The translations under genes were made by a program, and so were the position numbers. The notes below the pieces were generated by a model, which was given only the letters and a program-made list of their open reading frames with translations, was not told the origin of the DNA and made no database searches. Of a stretch of 64,000 bases of DNA, positions 51,873 through 61,700 are shown in pieces. Origin of the DNA: Phytophthora quininea (taxonomy: Eukaryota > Oomycota > Peronosporomycetes > Peronosporales > Peronosporaceae); assembly GCA_011947345.1 (NCBI GenBank), contig JAAVTG010000577.1:1-64000 (forward strand), given 5' to 3'. Positions within the stretch are counted from its first letter, which is position 1; each line of letters begins with the position of its first letter.

Positions 51873-52576
51873 ATGGGAGACAACGTGTACTCGGTGGGGA
51901 CGACTGCGTACGCCAAGCTGCTGCTGCACGCGGCCAAGCGGCCGTCCAGCTCCGTGTGCGGCCTGCTGCTAGGTCGGGAGCAGGGCCAGGGCTTCGTGGT
52001 CTCGGACGTCGTGCCGCTGTTCCATCACGAGGCGCCGCTGGCTCCGCTGCTGGAGGTGGGCTGCGCCATGGCCGACGCCTGGGCGCAGCAGCAGAACCAG
52101 AAGCTCGTGGGCTTCTACTACGCAGGCAGTGGTTTTGTTCCGTCGGAAGGAGGCTCGGGGTTGAGCCACAACGCCGAGAAGGTCGCGGACAAGGTCGAGA
52201 GCAACTGCTCGAGGAGCTGCGTGCTGCTGGTGCGTTCTGTGGTTTGTTGCAACTGCAATTATAGCAGGAAGAGGTTAAAGCTCCATAATTGAAGAGTTTC
52301 TGATGGCGGTGAGCTGCTTTGTTGCTGCAGGTGGACAACCAGCAGCTCAATTCGGAGGCCAAGACAGGGCTGCAGTTGCTGCTGAAGGACGTCAAGCGCG
52401 GCTGGACGCGCGTCGAGAACAAGCTGCACGTGGCAGACGGAGCCGCTAAGGTTCTCTCCGCTGGAATCAAGCAGCAGGCGCAGTACGATGTGGTGGACTT
52501 TGAGGACCACCTGGAAGACGCCGCCAAGGACTGGAGAAACCCGCACGTCGTGTCGCTGCTCAAGCTCAACGTATAG
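51873..52576 (+). CDS. EMC8: ER membrane protein complex subunit 8/9
   Basis: 200 residues in two exons, 51873-52229 and 52331-52576; intron 52230-52330 (101 bp, GTGCGT...CTGCAG). The MPN-like fold of EMC8/9 (UPF0172) is visible: VGTTAYAKLLLHAAKRPSSS, VCGLLLGREQGQGF, DVVPLFHHEAPLAPLLEVG and LVGFYYAGSGF, where the catalytic JAMM motif of other MPN proteins is absent, as usual in this family. The EMC inserts membrane proteins with moderately hydrophobic segments into the ER. Length equals the family norm. No frame break. Divergent promoter with the coiled-coil gene. Confidence 0.88.
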
Positions 52577-52755
52577 GGGAGGGAGCTTACCAGGGAGTGC
52601 TGTAGACGATAAACAAGAGCTGTCTTTTGAGCTGCGTAGCTGATCTTGTTGTCTTTTGTCGCTCTTCGTGTTCACGTGAGTCATATGTGACGTAGCATGC
52701 GAATATTTGTTCTTGCTCTTGAGCTTGGCGGGTCGCTTGGAGACCAGTCACGCCC

Positions 52756-52862
52756 TTACAAGCGCTCGAACGTCTTCATACCGCCGTCAAAGGTCTGGCC
52801 CTTCTTGATGATCTAGACGCCGTTGCAGCGCACTGTGCCCTTACTGGTGGACCAGGCAGATG
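52756..52862 (-). pseudogene. Pectate lyase (PL3-type) N-terminal scrap
   Basis: One frame reads SAWSTSKGTVRCNGV, an in-frame TAG, then IIKKGQTFDGGMKTFERL and TAA. The K-x-G-x-T/Q-F-D-G-x-M-K-T-x-R string is the signature start of family 3 pectate lyases of oomycetes and fungi. Nothing of the catalytic part follows. A nonsense codon and truncation make this a fragment. It lies just downstream of a necrosis-protein relic on the same strand. Confidence 0.55.
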
Positions 52863-53149
52863 AGATGGAGGTGGAAGGAGGTGGATGGCCTTGGCGTGAA
52901 GGAAACGAATTGGAACGTAGCAGTCGAATGTGAAGCGAAGTACGGGGTGCTTCGCATTGCTGGGGCGGTGAGGAAGGAGTTGTCTCGCGTTCAGCAAATA
53001 AACTTGTTGGTCGACTGTGGTTTTAAAGCAGATTTTGCTCTTGGTACGTGCAAGTTGCACGGTGAAACCGGACAAACCGTTGACTGCTCCTGCGATGTAT
53101 CGGTTTTCGACTATCGAATCGGTGTGGCGACCGTCTCACAACGAGGACA

Positions 53150-53938
53150 CTATGAATCCCAGATGGAAATTGCTTCGTAGCTGTAGTGACGGCCGTGGTA
53201 TTTGCGGACGGTGGTGGTCGATGCTAACCGGAGAAAGGTTTCGAAGGAGGCGTCGCTGAAAGGCACAGCGGTGTGCGAGCCAAAGTCCGTCATCTCGAGA
53301 GCCTCGCGGGCCTCGTCCGTCATCTGCTCCCACTGAATGAGGTCCTGGAACTCCCCGCTCTGAGAGGTAGGCCCAACATAGTAATACCCCTCCCCAGTAC
53401 TTCTTGTACACCATCTTCGCGGTGGAGCCGTCGATGTGTTCGCTAAGAACGGGTCGGCTGTGGGCATATTGTTTTTGCCTTTAGCTAACTCCATTGATGT
53501 GGCTAGAACTGTTGGCGTCTCCAACGCCAGATCGTCCAGCCACACAACCACACTCAGCCACCGGTGCCGGACCCCACCTTGAAAATCAAATCTGTAGACA
53601 CATGTTTGGGGAAGTACCAGGCGTACATGATGGCCCACTTGCCTTCGTACAGCATGGAGCGATTGTAGACCTGTGACCCCAACTCGGAGCCCTCGTACTC
53701 GCCGTCGGGTTTCCCGCTACCTTTCAATCCGGCACTGGTTCCGCCGGCAGCATTCACGGCGGGGTATGGGTGGCAGCCGACCTCGATGACAAGTGAAGGC
53801 TTGAACCTCACGGCAGCTTTCTCGGCGTCGGTGATCGGTTCCGGCGAGGGAATGGCTGCACTTTGTCGTGGTCGATCGACGTAGCTCGACGCTGGCCAGG
53901 ATTGTAACGGCGACTACGATCAACAGGAGCGGATTCAT
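53150..53938 (-). pseudogene. NPP1/NLP-type necrosis-inducing protein relic
   Basis: An ATG at 53938 starts a signal peptide ([20 protein letters not shown]). The frame then breaks near 53870. A second frame (from about 53811) carries the conserved N-terminal core with the Cys-His-Pro-Tyr segment. A third frame (from about 53570 to the stop at 53150) carries the C-terminal core. The conserved His/Asp-containing heptapeptide of the family falls exactly at the second break and cannot be read intact; several of its bases appear deleted. Two frame breaks plus loss of this motif suggest an inactive gene. Known members are secreted cytolytic proteins of plant pathogens. No restored sequence is given. 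Confidence 0.75.
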
Positions 53939-54551
53939 CGTGTCACCGGTGCAATGATTGTTGAAGGTAGAGTTTGGGAATGAGCTCGACGCAATTCTCG
54001 TAGCTGAAGTTTGCGATAACTCCGTTCTCTGGGATGTGAAGACTAGGTGAGCCTTCCGACACGTAAACCTCAAGAGTACAATGGCATCATGACACTGTGA
54101 TCCTGCTTCTGTTTCTAATGCAATTGTGCAGATTTCTACCGCTCGGTTATCGCAGGCGATGACGACTTGGCGATCGGGCTCGTGCAAGTAGCACTCTGCG
54201 GTGTGTATCACTCGTGCCGAGACCTCGGCACTGCCTCGCCAGACACCAAAACGACTAGCCCCTGTTCGTCTACTCGCGTTCGTCTTCTCAATGATGGAGA
54301 CTGAACATTGTCATGAAGGCGTAAACACCCAGACCAAGTTGTTGATGGCCCCGGTCAAAATCCCGAGGAACGAGTCTGGACGACGGCGGCAAGTGGTGAC
54401 GCATATAGCGCGAGACTGGAAGCCACGAGACGATATCGACGACCACAAGCATACTCCTGGACAGCATCCTACGATCGGAAACAGCGGCTAACTCAGCTCT
54501 GACGTAGCATGCGATTTGGGTAATATTGACCCATTTTACCATAATACGTTG
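53939..54551. other. Intergenic region, no gene seen
   Basis: About 610 bp upstream of both the NPP1 relic (minus) and the PDCD7-like gene (plus). Short frames only. Confidence 0.45.
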
Positions 54552-55672
54552 ATGGCACGCCCACCGCCTCGCTGGCCTGGGCCGCCGCCTTGATCGCCCC
54601 TCCTCGCTTCCCTGCGTACGCAGTGCCGGTGCCGCCTCCTCCCAGACGTCTTGTAGCGGTTCCCGCGTACTATCGGCCTCGGGTTCCACCCCCTCGCGGG
54701 TTCTTCCCTCGCTTTGTGCCTCCTCCACCAATTGACCCGGAGACGGCGTGGCTGCAGTCGTTTCGACAGACCCATTGCAATGCTTCGGCTGCAGATAAAT
54801 CCACAGAGGGCGCAGAGAAGGAGCCGCCATTGCGACTACTGCGTCGCCGAGTGGCACAAGCTCTGGAGCTGGCGCAGAAAATGAAGGCGGCGGCGACGGA
54901 GCTCGGGGCAGTGGAAGAGAGACTGGATGCGATCGATAAGGAAGCAACGGATAGTTTGGAGGTCGGACGACTGCGTGTGCAGCGCGAGCGGAAATTTGCA
55001 GTGTGTGAAGCACTGAAGAAAGAACTGGTGGAGATGAACGCCACGTCGGGGTTGTTTCCAGAGCAGCAGCTGAAGGAGATTCGCCGGTTTGCTGCAAGGG
55101 TGAAAAAGAAAAAGGTGAAACGTTGGTTATGCATGAACTTTAGTTTGGATACAAGTTGACGTAGAAGGTTTGTTGTAGGCTTATAGGAAACGAGCCAAGC
55201 AGAAAAGGCGAGCAGAGGCAAGCATTCGTCGAGCTGTGGACTCGTCTACGAAAGAGAAGGAGGTGTCAAGAGTGGAGGACGCGGAACAAACCAAAGCCGA
55301 TGTCGAATCGAAAATGAACGTCGGCGGTCAGGATGGCGATGAAGCATCAGAAGAGAAGACGGAAACGCAGCACAACTCAGTAGGCGAGCACCAACAACGA
55401 TCGTCAGCAACAGAATCATCATCTCAAGATCACAGCTTGACAAAGCCATCGCTGGATCCAGAGACGTTGACGATCGATGCGCTGATCTCGGTCCGACGAG
55501 CATGGGACGCCTACATCGTGCATCCGCAGACACTTGGCGCGTCCTCCATCCCTCCGGTACGTTATTGCCCCACTGCCAACTCCTATCACTCTCTAACTTG
55601 TTTCTTCCATCCACAGCACTTTATCCCACCACCACAAACGCCCTCGCCAGATGGGCACTCTACACGAGTTAA
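54552..55672 (+). CDS. PDCD7 / U11-59K-like minor-spliceosome protein
   Basis: About 332 codons in three exons; introns 55115-55178 (64 bp) and 55557-55616 (60 bp). The N-terminus is Pro/Arg-rich (MARPPPRWPGPPP then PPRGFFPRFVPPPP). The middle is a coiled coil (RRRVAQALELAQKMKAAATE), then Lys/Arg-rich. The C-terminus has SVRRAWDAYIVHPQTLGASS then IPPHFIPPPQTPSP and a final Trp-Ala-Leu in the shifted frame. This R-x2-W-D-x-Y-I-V ... S-I-P-P-x-F-x-x-P-P pattern matches the PDCD7/U11-59K protein of the U11/U12 di-snRNP, which recognises minor (U12-type) introns. Frame breaks occur near 54596 and 55648. The assignment rests on the C-terminal pattern and overall layout. Confidence 0.6.
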
Positions 55673-55764
55673 AAGCTCCACTTCAACTTGTTCATGTAAA
55701 TCCGTCGATTTCATTGGCCAAAACCCTCAATTCCATATCTTTTCTCAAGATCCGAGAAGCTGCG

Positions 55765-58700
55765 ATGGAGGAGGCGGAGGACGCGCCGCTGTCGGTGAGT
55801 ATTGAGGCCAGCACGGACCCCACCCCCATGGAAGTCGGCCCCACAGAGTCTAGTGAGGTCCCTCCCACCCAGACAGAGCCCCCAGACCCGAACCGGAAGC
55901 CTGGGGCACAGGAGACGACGAGGACGGATGGATGCCCAAACCAGCACGGCTCCACTCGGGCAAGACGCGCTCCTGCGCCGTGTGCTTCGCCCCACTGCAA
56001 TACACATCTGCAGCCAGTTGGGACGACTACCTACAGAGCGAAGAGTACCTTCGCCAGCTGCAAAACAACGTGCTGCAAGACGCCTTCGTGTCGTCTTTGA
56101 TCTGCGGAGAGAACGCGGCTGGAGATCTCCCCACAGAGCACCGGATGCACAAGAATAGGAAGCTTAAGTGCAGACAGAGCGTGCAGGACTACCGCAAGAT
56201 GACGAGTGCTGGGGTCGTGGATAAGTCGGGCATGGAGAAGAGCTCCATCAGGACTCTGGAGGAGATGCTCATCGAAGCACTTCCCACTCCAGTGTTCACT
56301 CACGTGCTAGAGGAGACTCGCAGTCATTTCACACAGCTCCAAGATCGCGTGTGAGTTGATGCGGAGTGAGGGAGGCAAGAAGCCTCCGAGAGAACTAGAA
56401 ACGGCGCCTGCCAACGAGGAGCTGCATCATTTGGCCATCCATACGCTTTCGGCGTTGTTGGGGTCGTTTGACTATAAGAACCCGCAGGCGCTGCAATCAT
56501 TTGAGGAGTTGTCACAGCTGCTGACGTGCTTTCCGGTGCTTTCGCTGTACTCGTTCTGGAGCCCGACCAAGATGCCGCCGGATAAGCCGCTGATACTCGA
56601 TAAGGACGCAGTAGAGGCGTCGTCGATCACATCTAGCTCGGATTCACATGGTGCGCACTGTGCTGTTGATGGCATTAATCATTCGTTCTGGCAGTCACAG
56701 CCTCGTCCTGGCACCGTGCATTTTACCATTCGCTCCCCGGAACTGGCCAAAGTGACCTCGATTGTTATCCACTGGCATATGAAGTACATCTCGCAGAGTG
56801 TGGCGGTGCAATATCGCGTCAATGGGAGCGACAATTTTTCCCAATTGATTGAAGATAAGCTAGTATCGACGTCTGGACCTACAGTCCTTACGACCAGCTT
56901 CCCACGCTCGTGCGAGGAAGTGCGGATTGTTATGTCTGGAACTCCACCTTCTAATCGCAATGGAACGTACGCAATCGAGCACTTGCGGGTGAATATACCC
57001 GCCCCTGGGTCACTTTTTGCAGACCCTCAAACAACGTTGAATGCAATTGCCCAATGGCTACTGGGTGCACTGGAGAGTGCAGATGAAACAATGGCTGGTG
57101 AGGCAATATGTGCGCTCAGGGCTTGGGCATTGTCGACAGCTTCACTTCACGTAACGATGCTGTTTGTGGACATATTATTGCAGTTTAGCTGTCGGTATCA
57201 AGGTGATGACAAGGAAAAATTGCAGCGATTGCTTTGGAACAAGGCCGCATGTTATACCGAGGAGTCCAGGCATATTGCTTTGAGGAATCCCGACGATTAG
57301 CTCATGAGGGTGATAAACTTGGTTTTGGTGATGCTCGTAGAGTTGCAGCCATATTTGAATCATCCACTTGCTCGACAGGTGTGATAGTGGAAGATGGCGG
57401 TATTGTTGTGCGAACACGCGAGACGAGTTACCAGTACGCGGCCGTAAGTTCCGGTATATCGACCGGTAAAGCGTCATGGAAATTCCGTCTCGATACGGAT
57501 ACACAGGACGACGAAATGACTTGCTTTGGAGCTGCGATCCTTCCCGTAACTGTGAATGGTTACGACTCATCGCCATGCTTATGGATGCTCCGTGGCTACA
57601 ATGGAAATTTGTATGCTCGAGGGCACAAGTTAAGCCGAGCAATTGGAAAAGTACACCCGGTGATATCGTACAGGTTGATATTGATATGAACGAAGGAACG
57701 CTTGGCTACAAAATTAATGGGACCGACTATGGCGTTGTGTTTACGGATCTGGCTGGCCACGAAGTCCATCCCGCTGTTTCGTTTTATGGATCTGGGAAAG
57801 TCATCACGCTGCTTGGAGTTAGCAAATGGGACTGCGCTGGATCTACCCCAACGAGCGTGGAACCAACCTTCCTCTCAAGTATGAAAGAGTATCATTTTTC
57901 AGTGGGATATGGGACGTTGGGAAAAGGTGGGCAGCTCGGTTATGCCAGTGACGCCGACTCACAGACTTCTTCAGCAAATGCCCCGGAACAGGGAATGCCT
58001 CGATTCATGTTAACGGTGAAGCGAAACAGCGCTGTGTATCGACACACCCTCCTGCACAAGGGGATGCATACGTGACCTACGATTTGTCGGAAGCTTACCA
58101 CACAATCAGCGGCGCTGTCGCAATTAATGATGGATCACACAACGATATTCTTCAGCAGCGTGGAGTCTCAGTGGTGTTCAAGATATTTGGAGACGGCGTC
58201 GCTCTGTGGCAATCGAAGGCGATTTCACAAGTACGCCAAGTCGAAAAGTTTAACATTTCCATACGGAATGTCCGAATACTGGAGCTGAAAGTATCTTGCC
58301 CGGGATCTAACCAATGTGCTCATGCAGTATGGGTTGATCCCTGCTTGCATCCCGTTGAAGATTGGACCTGTCTGACGTGTTCGTTTGTCAATAAAGGGTC
58401 TTCAAGACAGTGTTCCGTTTGTCTGAACGGAGCACGTGAGGATAGTGCAAATGATGTTTCCGAGACGAGGAATATTGCAGCGTCTACACACTCAGACTCA
58501 AATATCAGTGAGTCAACCATGTCACTCAGCGAGCTGGGAACTGCAATTATTGGGCAAGTCCATGATTTATACCAACTGCAATCGAAGCATTCCAATATGT
58601 CTGGGGTTGATCATCATGCATCCACACCACGAGGGGATTCACATCCAAAGTTTGAAGAACCTTTCTGTCGCCAACCTAGCAAGGATACGTTTTCCTTGTT

Positions 58701-61700
58701 ATTGTCAATGGTTCAACGATTTCGTGCTCAATATGGTGAAGATGACAAGGGCGAACTTTACGTTAAGGATGGATATATGCAACTTCTTGGGATCATTAGT
58801 GCCAATTTGGAGAGCATCGAAAGTCACGATGTGAAAGATCCAGCAATAGAGCTCAAACTCCCGCCTGGCCTGATCGCCGACCTTCGCGGAGAGCTCGAAG
58901 CAGTGGCAAATGTACGTGAGGAAAATGATCCTCCCCAAGCAAAATTGGATCAGGATATTGAATTAGCAGCCGCTCATACTACTGTGGCTGGCATGTCTGT
59001 TTTGTACCCCTCTCCAACCGAAAAACTCGAGTTATTGCTGCAGCTATTACGATCGTATATCAACAGGCCCTTCAACGTTGCATCGGCACGGTATTTTGTC
59101 TTGACTTCAGTGATGAGAATTCTTTCTTCGTCAGGCCTGAATGGGATATTGACGTTTATGCCATTCATGGCTAACTGTTACGGTGAAAACGCAGGATTAA
59201 AAGATGTGGAAATCGGACAATCCTCGTGGCTAGGTGCGGTAACAGAATCGATTCGACTGCTTATGAAACTTGTGGTCAAGTCTTACCAGGAGCGCATCGC
59301 AACAACTGACGCTGACGACGCAAATATCTCTTCAGCTTCGTTGCCAACTGGTGATGATGGCCTTCTTAGTGTTGCGATGCGGCTTCTTAAGACGTATCAG
59401 CTGTATTTGCTGTCAGAAGCCGTGGAGATGACGAAGACAAACTGCATCAACAACGATGAAGTTGATCTTCAGGATTCGAAACAGCTTCAGGCTTCTAGCC
59501 AGTGGAGACTCCAGGTGCAGGAGGCTACGATGCAGTTTGGTTTCCTGTCATTCGATGCGTACCGCGAATTGATTGAAAATCTTGTCGCGTTTCAGTCTGA
59601 CGAATCATTTTTACTATCCCAAGCAGCTGCATCGCGCCAAGCTAGTGTCCGTGCGCACGACATTCCATTGCTCTCAGAAACATTGCCATGGTTTGTTTCG
59701 TGTCTGTGCTTACTACGCCGTCAGACGTGGCTTGCACGACCAATCTTGCCAGCTGTAGTTAGACTGCTGGGAACGCTGGACCACTATTGTTCCGAACTAG
59801 AAGCTGTAAGCAAATGTGCCCATCGGTTTCAACAGCTTGAAATACATCAAAAAGCGCGATTGATTGAAGCGCAGGAAATGGAGCGTGCTGCTGTCGTTGA
59901 GAGAGACACGGGCACCCGATCACACACATCAATGCGGTTGTACAACGTGTTTCACCAGCTCTACACCGGGGAAAAGGATCACTTTGAAGGGCAGATCGGG
60001 TTTCAATTCGAAGCAACCAGTTCGTTCACTATTGTTGCGCTTGGGCGTTCCGTTAATCCGACCAGAAACGGTGGAAGACTGACCCGTGAGCATACGATTC
60101 GACTATGGGAAGAAGGCTCACAAGTTCTGATCGCTCAGATTACAGTAGGTGGGAGTTCGAAGAAGGATGCATTAGGCTATGCATTGGAGCTGTTGGCTTC
60201 CCCAGCAAAGATCACGCAAGGAAAATTGTATCGTTTAACAACGCAAGAGTTTGCAAACGGGGAGATCCGTGGTACAAGAAGGAAAACCTGCCCGACGAAG
60301 AGTACGACGAGTCGTTCATCAAAATTTTGCGAGATTGCTACGCTTCAGGGTCGGTTGGCTTTCCAGGCTCTCAAAATATGATAGGAGCAGCGTACGGCGT
60401 TCCGACGTTCTTGGTACAGGATGAGGCTCCTTTGATCAATTTGCCTCGGTTTGTCCCCCGCACGGTTGTGCATCCCTCCGATTTAACAGCAAGAGAAAAC
60501 TAAAGTCAGTTTGCATCAGCCACACTGGGACGTCTGTCTATACAAAAGATACCGGGGATGGATGGCGAACATGCTTTCTTCGTACATCTTTTCTGTACGG
60601 GGTGCATTCTGTGGATTTTGCGTTGAAATGTGAACGTGCTGGAGGAACTTCGTCCGGCCATATTTGTGTTGGAATCGATTGGCAAAGTCGTCAACACCAA
60701 CACGATAACTCTCAGGTATCTACTTATGAGTGCTATGTTGGACAGAGCCCAGAAAGTATCGGATGGATGCCGTCAATTGGCGCGATCTGGGTCAAGGGTA
60801 CTCGCTATAACTACGGTCCTAAGATCACTGTCGCTGCCGGCGATGTTTTCACCATGACAGTTGATTATGATTTGCAACTACTATCTTTCGCGCACAATGG
60901 TCATAGTTTGGGTATTGCTGTAGGACCTCAGGAGTTCCAACCGCTTGGAATGTCAATCGAAAGTCTTCCTGAGGTAGTTACTGCCGGTGTTTCTCTTTAC
61001 GGACCACAGGATCTTGTCCAGGTGAGTCCGTCAGGCATCGCAAAGTCAACTCTTCGTATTCACTGGCTATTCGATTTGCACAACTCGCTGGCTTCCCTCG
61101 CGGGACGAATTACAAGTACATTGATTGCGGGTCATCCTGTCGATGGCGCGGAAGAAGAACTACTTCCATGGTTGCAATCACCGCTTCTCAGCGGTGGCAT
61201 CGCAGATAAATATTCAGGCAATGCAGCATTGCCTCTGTGCTGGAATGATGCTTTACGAGCTGAATGTGCGCGCTCTTCTTCTAACCGAGGGTGGAAATAT
61301 TCCGAAGTGACCCGCCGACTAGTAGCGATATGGAATCAATACTGAGGAAGAGAAGCTCTGGCGGTCGGTTGGCGGCTGACGACCCAGTGTATCATCGAGA
61401 TTACACATTTTGGGATAAGTGGACAGAAGATATGTCGGAGAGAGGAACGGTCCAGTTAATTCTCTCGTGGTTGGAAAAGCATTGCCCAGATCGATCGTTC
61501 TTGAGTCGTTTAGGAAGATTTCCGTTATGTGAACGGTGGACATGTGCTGCGTTGATTATGCATGCACCACCTCATGTGGTTCAGGAGGTGCAAGCGATTG
61601 CTGCTGGTGCAAGCGCAGCTGGCGAAGTAGTTGGAGCAGAGTTCTTTCTCGCCCACGATACCTTGACTCCGTCCGATGACCTAATAAGCGTGTGGAAAAG

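Noticed and set aside
52860..53180. 106-codon plus-strand frame between EMC8/9 and the NPP1 relic
   Set aside because: Overlaps relic sequence on the other strand and shows no domain or promoter motif.
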